NCBI GenBank assembly: GCA_963753815.1
Contig: CAVWDU010000003.1
Span: 1,550,001 to 1,614,000 of the forward strand
Source of the DNA: CAVWDU01 sp963753815
Lineage (GTDB): Bacteria; Pseudomonadota; Gammaproteobacteria; Pseudomonadales; Halieaceae
Direction: 5' to 3'
DNA: 64,000 nt
Part shown: one piece after another, positions 55,898 to 64,000 of the stretch
Layout: the number at the start of each line of letters is the position of its first letter
How positions within the stretch are numbered: position 1 is the stretch's first letter
Notes under the pieces: model-generated
Database searches by the model: none
What the model was told of the DNA's origin: nothing
The model's input: the letters and a program-made list of their open reading frames with translations, nothing else
Position numbers and translations under genes: made by a program

Positions 55898-58252
55898 TTG
55901 ACCGTCGCAGCCCGTATCAACCTGCTCGTACTGTTGCTCCTGCTTGCCGGGGGTAGCCTGCTGCTGGGCTACATTCTGAAGAGTGAGTACCAGTACGAAC
56001 GCAATCGGCTGCTGGATGGCGCCTCCACGCTCGTCCTCAGTCAGCCACAACTGCAAACGGCGATTTACTACGGTGACTCCGCAGTTCTGGAGGAGACGCT
56101 GTCGCGGGTAATTGCGCTCTCCGAGGCCGTGATCTACGCTGCCGTGCAGACGCCGTCCGGGGACACGCTGGCCGCGCGAACCCGCGCCGGTGTGGCGGCG
56201 CAGACCATCCCCGGCATCCGCCAGTTACGTCGATCGGGGTCGCCGCTCGATACCGGCCGGGAGCGCCGCGCCAGCGAGGACGTACCGGAGGGCTACGCCT
56301 GGCTGGCCGCACTGGCGATGGGAGAAGTCATCGATGACCTCACCCTGCCGGTAGTGTCCCGGGTGAATCCCGTGCGTGAGGGAATCAGCCGCAGTGATTT
56401 CGCCGCTGCCCTGGTCAGCCCGGACCCGGTCAGCAGCCTGCACGTGGTGAGCTACGTCCACCTCGGGATCAGCCGGACACTGATGTTGGCGAGCGTACTG
56501 CCGTCCCTGACCTTCGCACTGGTGCTGTACCTGGTATTCATGGTGGTCACGCTCTCGGTGACGTTTTTGCTGACACGGCGGATTTCCAGTCCTTTGTCGC
56601 GGCTGGCCCGGATTGCTGACGATATCGCCCGAGGCGAAATCGATGAGTCGTTGAACCTGGAGGCGACCGGCGAGGTGCGGGAAGTGGCAATGCTGCTCAC
56701 CACGATCATCAGCGGCGTCAATGTGCGCAGGAAACAGATGGACGTGGACCACCGGCTCCTGAGCATGAAGGTCGATGAGCGCACGCAGCAACTGTCGCGC
56801 CGCAACGAGGAATTGCGCCGCGCGGTCAGCGAGATCAGCCAGACCAAGGAGCGCCTGCGGCAGATGGCGTATTTCGACAGTCTTACCGCGCTGCCGAACC
56901 GACGGCTTTTTACCGAACAGCTTTCGTTGCTGCTGCGACTGGCCAGGCGCAATAAGCACACGCTGGCGCTGCTGTTCCTGGATCTCGACAATTTCAAACG
57001 CATCAATGACTCACTGGGGCACAATGCCGGTGACAGCCTGTTGCGGGAGGTAGGTCTCCGGCTGGCGAGCTGTGTACGGGAGAGTGACGTGGTCAGTCAC
57101 TACGTCGAGGACGGCGAGCTCGGCGACGACCCCCGAATCGACGTTTCCCGACTGGGCGGCGACGAGTTCACCGTGGTTCTCAACCAGATCGAGCGTCCCG
57201 AAGATGCGGGGCTGGTGGCCAGGCGTCTGCTGGAGACAATGGCGGAGCCTATTATCCTCGACGGTCAGGAAGTCGTTATCACCCCGAGTATCGGTATCGC
57301 GATCGCCCCGCGTGACGCCGACACCGTCGATGAACTGCTCAAGGCGGCGGACGCCGCCATGTACCGGGCAAAAGGTCAGGGTCGCAATGATTTCGCCTTC
57401 TTCGACCGGGAAATGCACGACGCCGGCGTCGAGCGGCTACGCCTGGAGAGCGACCTGCGCCGCGCCATTGAGCGCGACGAACTGGTTCTGCATTACCAGC
57501 CGCAGATCGATACCCGCTCGGGTGACGTGGTCGGGGCGGAGGCGCTATTGCGCTGGCAGCACCCGGAGCAGGGCCTGGTGCCGCCGTTCAAGTTCATTCC
57601 GCTCGCCGAGGAGCTCGGCCTGATCGACGAACTGGGTGACTGGGTACTGGAGGCAGCCTGCCGCCGGGTAGTCGAGCTGGATGCGGCGGGTCACCGACTG
57701 GAGACGATTGCCGTCAACGTCTCTGCACTGGAATTCACCGACGCGCTCAGCGAGCGCGTTTCCCGAGTCCTGCGGGAGACCGGGCTGGCGCCCTCGCGAC
57801 TGGTACTCGAACTCACCGAGGGCATCGCGATACAGGACACCGGTGAAATGCTGCGACGCCTGCACAGCCTGAAGGCGCTTGGCGTACGGCTGTCCATAGA
57901 CGATTTCGGCACGGGCTATTCGTCGCTCAACTACCTCAGTCGTTTCCCCCTGGATGATCTCAAGATAGATCGCAGTTTCGTGATTGAGTTTGATAAGAGT
58001 GACGCCGATGCCAGCCTCGTATCCGCGATCATTGCCATGGGCAAGAACCTCAACCTCAAGCTGGTCGCCGAGGGCGTCGAGACCCGGGAACAGTATACGT
58101 TCCTGACCAACCAGGGCGCGCGCATCATACAGGGCTACCTGTTCAGCAAGCCGATCGCGGCGGAGGATCTCGTCGTCCTGTTGCGCCCGGCGTACTTCAT
58201 GCCACTGATTGCCGACCTGGAAGGCAATGGTCTGCGGGCGTTGAGTCAGTAG
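55898..58252 (+). CDS. GGDEF-EAL membrane protein (c-di-GMP turnover)
   Basis: 784 residues, TTG start. N-terminal helix, periplasmic sensor (about 30-200), second helix, HAMP (RRISSPLSRLARIADDIARGEID), GGDEF domain with intact SRLGGDEFTVVL (about 420) and EAL domain with GAEALLRW (about 545), ELTEG and DDFGTGYSSLNYL. Both halves look catalytically able; one may dominate. An additional short insert precedes the GGDEF motif (VSHYVEDGELGDDPRI). Confidence 0.9.
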   Translation: MTVAARINLLVLLLLLAGGSLLLGYILKSEYQYERNRLLDGASTLVLSQPQLQTAIYYGDSAVLEETLSRVIALSEAVIYAAVQTPSGDTLAARTRAGVAAQTIPGIRQLRRSGSPLDTGRERRASEDVPEGYAWLAALAMGEVIDDLTLPVVSRVNPVREGISRSDFAAALVSPDPVSSLHVVSYVHLGISRTLMLASVLPSLTFALVLYLVFMVVTLSVTFLLTRRISSPLSRLARIADDIARGEIDESLNLEATGEVREVAMLLTTIISGVNVRRKQMDVDHRLLSMKVDERTQQLSRRNEELRRAVSEISQTKERLRQMAYFDSLTALPNRRLFTEQLSLLLRLARRNKHTLALLFLDLDNFKRINDSLGHNAGDSLLREVGLRLASCVRESDVVSHYVEDGELGDDPRIDVSRLGGDEFTVVLNQIERPEDAGLVARRLLETMAEPIILDGQEVVITPSIGIAIAPRDADTVDELLKAADAAMYRAKGQGRNDFAFFDREMHDAGVERLRLESDLRRAIERDELVLHYQPQIDTRSGDVVGAEALLRWQHPEQGLVPPFKFIPLAEELGLIDELGDWVLEAACRRVVELDAAGHRLETIAVNVSALEFTDALSERVSRVLRETGLAPSRLVLELTEGIAIQDTGEMLRRLHSLKALGVRLSIDDFGTGYSSLNYLSRFPLDDLKIDRSFVIEFDKSDADASLVSAIIAMGKNLNLKLVAEGVETREQYTFLTNQGARIIQGYLFSKPIAAEDLVVLLRPAYFMPLIADLEGNGLRALSQ

Positions 58253-58319
58253 CCGCAGTCGGGCTGCGCTGGCGCCTCCTGTAACAGGGACAGTGCCCGG
58301 GTCCGGCCACCAGGGCCGC

Positions 58320-59162
58320 TCAGTCCAGGTCGCTGGCGCTGTGACGTTCCCGCAGCCACTCCTCTTCCGGGCCCCAGGTGCGATTGACCCGGCGGCCCCG
58401 CTCGACCGCAGGCCGCTCGTGGATCTCTTTGGCCCACCGATTGACGTGGGTATAGGACGCCACGTCCAGGAACGTCTGGGCCTCGTACAGGCTCCCCAGC
58501 ACCAGCGTGCCATACCACGGATAGGTCGCCATATCGGCTATGCTGTAGTCGTCCCCGCACAGGAAGCGTCGCTCCGCCAGGTTTTTGTCCAGCACGTCGA
58601 GCTGGCGCTTCACCTCCATGGTGTAGCGGTTGATGGGGTATTCCATTTTCTCCGGTGCGTAGGCATAGAAATGCCCGAAGCCACCGCCGAGGAACGGTGC
58701 GCTGCCCATCTGCCAGAACAGCCAGGACAGGCATTCGGCGCGCTTCGCCGGTTCGACGGGCATAAACGCGCCGAATTTTTCAGCGAGGTAGACGAGGATT
58801 GCGCCGGATTCGAACACCCGTACGGGTTCGCTGCCGCTGCGATCCACCATTGCCGGAATCTTCGAATTGGGATTGATGTCGACAAAGCCGCTACCGAACT
58901 GTTCGCCCTCGAGGATATCGATGAGGTAGGCGTCGTACTCGGCCTCACTGTGGCCTAGCGCGAGTAATTCCTCCAGCATGACGGTGACCTTCACCCCGTT
59001 TGGCGTTGCCATCGAGTACAGCTGCAGCGGGTGCTTGCCGACAGGCAGCGCCTTTTCGTGGGTGGCGCCCGAGACCGGGCGATTGATGGCGGCGAACTTG
59101 CCGCCGCTCTCACTGTCCCAGTGCCAGACGTCCGGGGGTGTGTAGGCAGAATTATCGCTCAT
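58320..59162 (-). CDS. YghU-like glutathione S-transferase family protein
   Basis: 280 residues: extended N-terminus (TPPDVWHWDSESGGKFAAINRP) that is typical of YghU, thioredoxin-fold part with LYSMATPNGVKVTVMLEEL and FESGAILVYLAEKFG, then helical domain with CGDDYSIADMATYPWYG. YghU proteins bind two glutathiones and act as disulfide-bond reductases. Confidence 0.9.
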   Translation of the reverse strand: MSDNSAYTPPDVWHWDSESGGKFAAINRPVSGATHEKALPVGKHPLQLYSMATPNGVKVTVMLEELLALGHSEAEYDAYLIDILEGEQFGSGFVDINPNSKIPAMVDRSGSEPVRVFESGAILVYLAEKFGAFMPVEPAKRAECLSWLFWQMGSAPFLGGGFGHFYAYAPEKMEYPINRYTMEVKRQLDVLDKNLAERRFLCGDDYSIADMATYPWYGTLVLGSLYEAQTFLDVASYTHVNRWAKEIHERPAVERGRRVNRTWGPEEEWLRERHSASDLD

Positions 59163-59319
59163 CAGAGGGCTCCAGATTGGGGTTACGAGGCAGGCGAGCC
59201 CCGGGATGTGAATGTGGGCTCCCAGGGTGGATCATACGGCTGTACGCCGGCGATGACCGTTCGGGTCACTGGTCCCGCTTTGCCAATCGTGGCGGCAGGC
59301 CCGCTTCAGAGTGGTTCGC

Positions 59320-59898
59320 TTAAGAACCGTTTAACCGGTCGTGTTCACCCGGGGTATCGACATCGAGCAGTATACCCCGGTCGTCGACCGCAAGGCGGGA
59401 GACCCTGTGAGGGTGGCGTTGCAGCAGTTCGGCGCCGCCTCGATCCCCGCCCAGACACTGCAACGCCGCGAAGAAGTGTGCACCGAACCCCACCGGGTGC
59501 CCGCGTCGTCCATCGTATTCGGGAACGACTATGCCGTCCCGGGAGAGACAGCGGGCCAGTCGCAGGTAGGTGGTGGGCTTCACCAGCGGCATGTCACCCA
59601 GTGCGATCAGTAGGCCGTTCCAGTCGGTCGGCACGGCGGCGACCCCGTCGGCGATGGTATGCCCCATCCCGGCCCCCGCGTTTTCGCAGGGTACAGTTGC
59701 CACGCCCCGCCGCGTCAGCTGGTGGGCCAGTGTGTGATCATCCGGACGCAGTGCCACCAGCAGTGGCAGGCCAGCTTTATTAACGGTTTCCACGCTGGCT
59801 TCCAGCAGCGACCGCTCGGGACGAAACGGTGCCAGGCGCTTGTCGCTGCCAAAACGGCGTGACTGCCCGGCCGCCAGCATCAGCACCCCGACCATCAC
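59320..59898 (-). CDS. MobA-like NTP transferase (MocA type)
   Basis: 192 residues: LMLAAGQSRRFGSDKRLAPF nucleotide loop, IALGDMPLV metal-binding Asp, VVPEYDGRRGHPVGF. Molybdopterin cytidylyltransferase family, making the MCD cofactor for xanthine-dehydrogenase-type enzymes. The ATG overlaps the XdhC stop. Confidence 0.85.
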   Translation of the reverse strand: MMVGVLMLAAGQSRRFGSDKRLAPFRPERSLLEASVETVNKAGLPLLVALRPDDHTLAHQLTRRGVATVPCENAGAGMGHTIADGVAAVPTDWNGLLIALGDMPLVKPTTYLRLARCLSRDGIVVPEYDGRRGHPVGFGAHFFAALQCLGGDRGGAELLQRHPHRVSRLAVDDRGILLDVDTPGEHDRLNGS

Positions 59899-60851
59899 GA
59901 GCGATTGGACAGCCGGCGCAGCTGGGTCAGTTCAGCCATGATCGCCACGGCGATCTCCAGTGGCGTCTTGCTGCCGATCGGCAGCCCCACCGGGGCATGC
60001 AAGCGGCCAAGCTCTTCCTCGGACAGGCCCAGTTGACGAAGCCGTTCGAGCCGTTTTTTCGTGGTTCGAACCGAGCCGAGTGCGCCCACATACCAGGCAG
60101 TGGTGGTCAGTGCTTCCATCAGTGCCATGTCGTCGATACGCGGATCATGGGTCAGGGTGATGATCACCGAGTGGGGGTCGGCGGCGCGCCCCCTGACGAC
60201 ATCGTCCGGCATGCCCTGTATCAGCGGGACGGCCGGCCCGGCCCACTGGTCCAGCGCCGCCTGGCGCGGGTCGGTGACCATCACCTCGTAATCCATCGCC
60301 AGGGCGAGTTCCGCCAGGCTCTGGGCGAGCTGCCCGGCCCCGACCAGCAGCAGGCGCATCGATGGCCCGAAACACTGGACCAGGCGGGTGTCACCGAATT
60401 GCAGTGGCGTGAAATGCGCCACCGGTGCCATGCGCGAGTATCCGGTGGCGAGGTCGAGGTGGCGTTCGACGCAGTAGCGGCCGTCGATCGCGGCCAGCGC
60501 CCGGTCTATCCAGTCGCGGTCGCTGCCACCCAGTCGTTGCAGCAGCAGCTGGAGACGGCCGCCGCACGGAAGGCCCAGCCGTTCGTTGTCCTGTGCGCTG
60601 ACCCCGTACTCCAGCAGCTCGGGACCCGAGTGGGCCAGCATGCCCTCGCGCAGCTTCGCGAGCAGGTCTTCCTCCACACAGCCGCCGGATACCGTACCGA
60701 CCTGCTCACCGGTGGCGAGCGCGCAGAGCATGGAACCGACCGGCCGCGGTGAAGAGCCGAGGGTTGCGACGATGGTGCATAGCCACGGCCGGCGGCCGGC
60801 ACCGAGCCATGCGCTCGCCGCCTTCAGTACATGATGATCGAGTGTTTGCAT
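59895..60851 (-). CDS. xdhC: XdhC-family molybdoenzyme maturation protein
   Basis: 318 residues: ATLGSSPRPVGSML, VSGGCVEEDLL and a C-terminal Rossmann part, LLLVGAGQLAQSLAELALAMDYEV, with DPRIDDMAL. XdhC proteins bind and insert sulfurated molybdenum cofactor. The target molybdoenzyme is not in the window. Confidence 0.88.
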   Translation of the reverse strand: MQTLDHHVLKAASAWLGAGRRPWLCTIVATLGSSPRPVGSMLCALATGEQVGTVSGGCVEEDLLAKLREGMLAHSGPELLEYGVSAQDNERLGLPCGGRLQLLLQRLGGSDRDWIDRALAAIDGRYCVERHLDLATGYSRMAPVAHFTPLQFGDTRLVQCFGPSMRLLLVGAGQLAQSLAELALAMDYEVMVTDPRQAALDQWAGPAVPLIQGMPDDVVRGRAADPHSVIITLTHDPRIDDMALMEALTTTAWYVGALGSVRTTKKRLERLRQLGLSEEELGRLHAPVGLPIGSKTPLEIAVAIMAELTQLRRLSNRS

Positions 60852-60958
60852 GCGGACCCGCGAAGAAATTCTGGCGTCAGTGTAGCGCAGGTGCGCCCGT
60901 TCGCTGAACTGCCAGCGGCAGTCGCAACGGGTGAAGATGGGTGTGGGAAGTGTGATCA

Positions 60959-60978
60959 GCCGGGCCGAAAGGCCCGGC
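60959..60978 (-). terminator. Strong GC hairpin, possible terminator of the DUF937 gene
   Basis: GCCGGGCC-GAAA-GGCCCGGC, 8-bp perfect stem with a stable GNRA loop, 28 bp after the stop. No clear U-run, so termination is plausible, not certain. Confidence 0.5.
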
Positions 60979-61005
60979 GGAGTGGTGCGTCAGGTAGCGT
61001 TAATG

Positions 61006-62127
61006 TCAGCCGGCCAGGTTGGCCATGCGGCTCATCAGGTTGTCGAGCGAAGGCTTGATAATCGGTGCAATCGACCTGTCGCCGAGCAGCCGGTCTGCCG
61101 CTTCGCTGATGGCCGGCATGGCGCCCTTGACCATGTTGCCAAGGGCGGATTTACCCGCCGGCGTCAGGCCAACGATGGCCTGCTCGATGGTGTCGAGTTG
61201 CTGACCGATGCTGTCCAGGTCGGACAGCGCTGCGCGCGCTGAGGTGACGTCGGTAATGCCGGCCAGGGTGTCCCCGAGGTCACCGACCAGGCCCTGGGTC
61301 AGGTCGCCAAGGTTGACTCCGCCGACCATGAGGTCCTGGGTGCTGACTGTTGCGGCCCGGTCAGCGGTGCCGGAATCCTTGCCCAGCATGCCGGACAGGA
61401 AATACAGCAGGCCGAGGATGACGGCGGCGATGATCACCCACTTCAGCCAGGAAGACGAAGACTCCGCCACGGCGTGGCTGGTATCGGCAGCCGCCTTCAC
61501 CGCAGTATCGGCGGCCCGTTCGGCGCTGGCAGCTGCCGCGGAGGCGGCTTCGGCTGCACCGTCGCCGAGACTGTCGAGCAGCCCGCCGAATGCGCCCGTG
61601 CCCGCCAGCTCTTTGGTGACATCATCGGGAATGGCCTTTGCGATCTGTTCTTTCTGGCCCATCAGGCTACTTACCAGGCCGCCGATGTCCATGCCTTCGG
61701 ATTTCTTCTTGCCGGCCAGCATGCCCATCAGCATGGGTGCCGCGAGGCCCAGCAGTGAACCGGTGGACTCTTTGGGTGCACCGAGACTGGAGCCCAGCGC
61801 GCCCGCCAGCTGGCCCAGGGTGCTGTCACCCAGGAACCCGGATAACAGTTTTGAGCCGGTGGCGATCATCGATGCGCTGCCCCCACCCGACAGCAGTCCG
61901 CCGAGGTTGTCCAGCAGGCTGGGGTCGGCGGCATCCAGCGCTTCGCCCAGCATGGCCTGTCCCTCCGGTTTGCTGGCGGAGCCCAGGACGCCCGCCAGTA
62001 CCGCCGGTATGGCTGCGCCCAGACCCTTGGCGACCAGGTTGTTGTCCATGCCAAGTGCATCAGCCACCGCCCCGATGTTGTCGGGCGTCAGCGCGCCGCT
62101 GATCATGTCCATCACGTTAAAAGCCAT
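61006..62127 (-). CDS. DUF937 family protein with single membrane helix
   Basis: 373 residues. The N-terminal half has DUF937-like repeats (SASKPEGQAMLGEALDA, LDNLGGLLSGG, KLLSGFLGDSTLGQLAGAL); an Ala-rich linker (about 185-225); one helix (WVIIAAVILGLLYFLSGML); a C-terminal helical part. Function unknown. Confidence 0.8.
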   Translation of the reverse strand: MAFNVMDMISGALTPDNIGAVADALGMDNNLVAKGLGAAIPAVLAGVLGSASKPEGQAMLGEALDAADPSLLDNLGGLLSGGGSASMIATGSKLLSGFLGDSTLGQLAGALGSSLGAPKESTGSLLGLAAPMLMGMLAGKKKSEGMDIGGLVSSLMGQKEQIAKAIPDDVTKELAGTGAFGGLLDSLGDGAAEAASAAAASAERAADTAVKAAADTSHAVAESSSSWLKWVIIAAVILGLLYFLSGMLGKDSGTADRAATVSTQDLMVGGVNLGDLTQGLVGDLGDTLAGITDVTSARAALSDLDSIGQQLDTIEQAIVGLTPAGKSALGNMVKGAMPAISEAADRLLGDRSIAPIIKPSLDNLMSRMANLAG

Positions 62128-62561
62128 TATCGATCTCCTTTATATGAGCGTGTGCCCCGGACTCTCCCGCAGCTGCGGGAGACGGGGCATTCTAAACGTG
62201 ACTGCGTCACAGTTGTCTGGGGCGATCACGGACCGCGCCCGGTTTCAAAGCCTAAGGAGTCTAGTACAAATAGCAGAAACTGCACGTGGCTTCAGAACCC
62301 GGGGATTTCGGCCCTATGTCCCTGCGCAGGGTGCGGGTACTGGCCACAAACGGGGCCACGGGTTGATCTGCGTCAACGAGTTCAGGGTTACGGCAGACAG
62401 GATTCCCGACACGGGCTATAAAGTACGCAGTAGTGCGTAATGTGTGCCTGGCGGTGATTTGAAGTACTGCCGTAGCAGACACCCACATTACCTCGCCGAT
62501 TCAGTGACCCCAATCTGGCAGTTGAAGCCAGAACATCCGGGTCGGGCATGGAGAATCCACC
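62128..62561. other. Hydrogenase upstream region (no gene)
   Basis: 434 bp between the divergent DUF937 and hydrogenase genes. It contains the FNR/Anr-like site and TATAAA element listed separately. No protein frame of note, and no clear sigma-54 -24/-12 pair that I can see. Confidence 0.6.
62363..62376. promoter_or_regulatory. FNR/Anr-like site upstream of the hydrogenase operon
   Basis: TTGATCTGCGTCAA differs from TTGAT-N4-ATCAA at one base. A TATAAA -10 element at 62417-62422 would place its centre near -60, suited to class I activation. This suggests oxygen control of the hydrogenase. Confidence 0.6.
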
Positions 62562-63656
62562 ATGAGTTCCCCCGAAACCTTCTACGAGGTCTTCCGCCAG
62601 CAGGGCATCAGCCGGCGTTCATTCAACAAGTTCTGTTCCCTGACCGCTGCCTCGCTGGGCCTGAGCCCCGCTTTTGCGCCTACCATCGCCCACGCCATGG
62701 AAACCAAGCGCCGCACGCCGGTCATCTGGTTGAACGGCCTGGAATGTACCTGCTGCTCCGAGAGCTTTATCCGTTCGGGTCATCCGCTGGTCTCGGACGT
62801 GGTGCTCTCCATGTTGTCGCTGGATTACTCCCACGTGCTGATGGCCGCCGCCGGTCACCAGGCAGAGGCCGCGCTGGAGGAAACGCGACGGGATCATGCC
62901 GGCGAGTACATCCTCGCGGTGGAGGGAAACCCGCCGTTGAACGAAGACGGCATGTTCTGCATCGTCGGCGGACGCCCGTTCATCGAGCAGCTGCAGGAAA
63001 TGGCGGCCGGGGCCAAGGCCGTGGTGGCGTGGGGCTCCTGTGCGTCCAACGGCTGTGTGCAGGCCGCCCGACCTAACCCGACGCAGGCCACCCCGATTCA
63101 CAAGGTGATCCGCGACAAGCCCGTCATCAAGGTGCCCGGCTGCCCGCCCATCGCCGAGGTGATGACCGGTGTGCTCACCTATATGCTCACCTTTGATCGC
63201 GTACCGCCCCTGGACCGGCTCGGTCGTCCCAAGATGTTCTACGGCCAGCGCATCCACGACAAGTGCTACCGCCGGCCCCACTTCGACGCGGGTCAGTTCG
63301 CAGAGGCCTGGGACGACGAAAACTCCCGCAAGGGCTATTGCCTGTACAAGATGGGCTGCCGCGGCCCCACGACCTACAACGCCTGTTCAACCGTTCGCTG
63401 GAACGAGGGTGTCTCGTTCCCGATCCAGTCGGGTCACGGTTGCATCGGCTGTTCGGAGGAAAACTTCTGGGATAACGGTCCGTTTTACGACCGCCTCGCC
63501 ACTGTCCACACGCCCCTCGGCGTGGAATCCAACGCCGACAAGGTCGGCCTCGGCGCGCTGGGCGTGGTCGGGGCCGGGGTCGCCGCACACGCGGCCGCGT
63601 CGGCGTTGCAGCGGGCGCGATCGGCCGAACCCAGCTCAGCGGATGCCGGAGAATAA
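62562..63656 (+). CDS. hyaA: [NiFe] hydrogenase small subunit (group 1d-like)
   Basis: 364 residues. Tat signal SRRSFNK (17-23). ECTCC gives Cys62, Cys64 and Cys65; CASNGC gives Cys160 and Cys165. The extra Cys64 and Cys165 are those of the six-cysteine proximal [4Fe-3S] cluster of oxygen-tolerant enzymes such as E. coli HyaA. Medial/distal cluster ligands are seen in HDKCYRR and GCIGCSEENFW. A C-terminal hydrophobic anchor (about 325-350) fits contact with a cytochrome b subunit. Large subunit follows after 4 bp. Confidence 0.92.
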   Translation: MSSPETFYEVFRQQGISRRSFNKFCSLTAASLGLSPAFAPTIAHAMETKRRTPVIWLNGLECTCCSESFIRSGHPLVSDVVLSMLSLDYSHVLMAAAGHQAEAALEETRRDHAGEYILAVEGNPPLNEDGMFCIVGGRPFIEQLQEMAAGAKAVVAWGSCASNGCVQAARPNPTQATPIHKVIRDKPVIKVPGCPPIAEVMTGVLTYMLTFDRVPPLDRLGRPKMFYGQRIHDKCYRRPHFDAGQFAEAWDDENSRKGYCLYKMGCRGPTTYNACSTVRWNEGVSFPIQSGHGCIGCSEENFWDNGPFYDRLATVHTPLGVESNADKVGLGALGVVGAGVAAHAAASALQRARSAEPSSADAGE

Positions 63657-63660
63657 ATAA

Positions 63661-64000
63661 TGGCCATTCAAACACCCAACGGCTTCACCCTCGACAACTC
63701 CGGTCAGCGCATCGTGGTCGACCCGGTCACCCGTATCGAGGGCCACCTGCGCATCGAGGTGAACATCGACGACAGCAACGTGATTCGCAACGCGGTGTCG
63801 ACCGGCACCATGTGGCGAGGCCTGGAAGTCATCCTCAAGGGGCGTGATCCCCGCGATGCCTGGGCCTTCACCCAGCGAATCTGTGGTGTCTGTACCGGGA
63901 CTCACGCGCTCACCTCGGTGCGGGCGGTGGAAGACGCCCTCGCTATCGAGATTCCCGAGAATGCCAATATCATCCGCAACATGATGCAGCTGGCACTGCA
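63661..64000 (+). CDS. hyaB: [NiFe] hydrogenase large subunit (partial)
   Basis: 113 N-terminal residues are present: IVVDPVTRIEGHLRIEV and RICGVCTGTH, the first CxxC ligands of the NiFe centre. It continues past the right edge. Periplasmic, carried by the small subunit's Tat signal. Confidence 0.93.

Noticed and set aside
61208..62440. 410-codon plus-strand frame opposite the DUF937 gene
   Set aside because: Ser/Pro/Arg-rich antisense shadow; the minus-strand frame has DUF937 repeats and a membrane helix.

Overview
The window looks like chromosomal DNA of a GC-rich gammaproteobacterium, probably a free-living marine or sediment organism. I judge this from gene content: S46 dipeptidyl-peptidase, AsmA, tandem DUF1538 proteins, DUF2058, an Atm1-type exporter, RND efflux, a GGDEF/EAL protein, YghU-type GST, XdhC, and an uptake [NiFe] hydrogenase. 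The exact lineage cannot be fixed by eye.

Layout. 1-7.7 kb: on the minus strand, a P-II-like gene (cut by the edge), two tandem DUF1538 membrane proteins, AsmA, an S46 peptidase, a CBS protein, a ChaC-like cyclotransferase and a DUF2058 protein. 7.9-13.2 kb: a set that resembles the polyprenyl-phosphoryl-arabinose pathway (GT39 glycosyltransferase, UbiA-type phosphoribosyltransferase, GtrA, DprE1-like oxidase, DprE2-like reductase), followed by an Atm1-type ABC exporter. 15.1-33.9 kb: a chromosomal integron. It has a truncated integron integrase remnant on the minus strand, an attI region, and about 30 cassettes bounded by attC sites (left core RYYYAAC, usually TAACAAG; right core GTTRRRY, usually GCGTTA). 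The cassette genes are visibly more AT-rich than the flanks.

The cassettes next to attI resemble defence genes (TIR-membrane protein, tandem TIR protein, OLD-family ATPase/TOPRIM). The middle and end hold toxin-antitoxin modules (two RelE-type toxin/HTH pairs, HicAB, inverted CcdAB, a HigBA-like pair, one decayed module), small membrane proteins, a GIY-YIG protein, a frameshifted AAC(3)-I-like acetyltransferase and a terminal creatininase-like gene. The most unusual feature is a cassette of about 269 bp present in seven copies. The reading frame is open in only three of them, but all seven keep an 18-bp palindrome (ACGTTCCCGCGGGAACGT, one mismatch in one copy).

34-64 kb: ordinary GC-rich chromosome. 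It has threonine aldolase, a GlsB/YeaQ protein, a group II amino acid decarboxylase, an MFS/RND/adaptor operon, a Tat-targeted epimerase-like protein and a PNPOx-like protein. A MerR-type regulator lies divergent from a sigma-70 factor, followed by a radical SAM/desaturase/patatin lipid set. Next come two LssY-like envelope proteins, a membrane-anchored glutamate-synthase-like protein, a GGDEF/EAL protein, a GST, MocA/XdhC and a DUF937 protein. The window ends in the hydrogenase small subunit and the start of the large subunit.

Several otherwise well-conserved genes carry single apparent frameshifts (gtrA, the DprE2-like SDR, PNPOx, merR, one LssY-like gene). This pattern could be indel error in the assembly, so pseudogene calls outside the integron should be held loosely.
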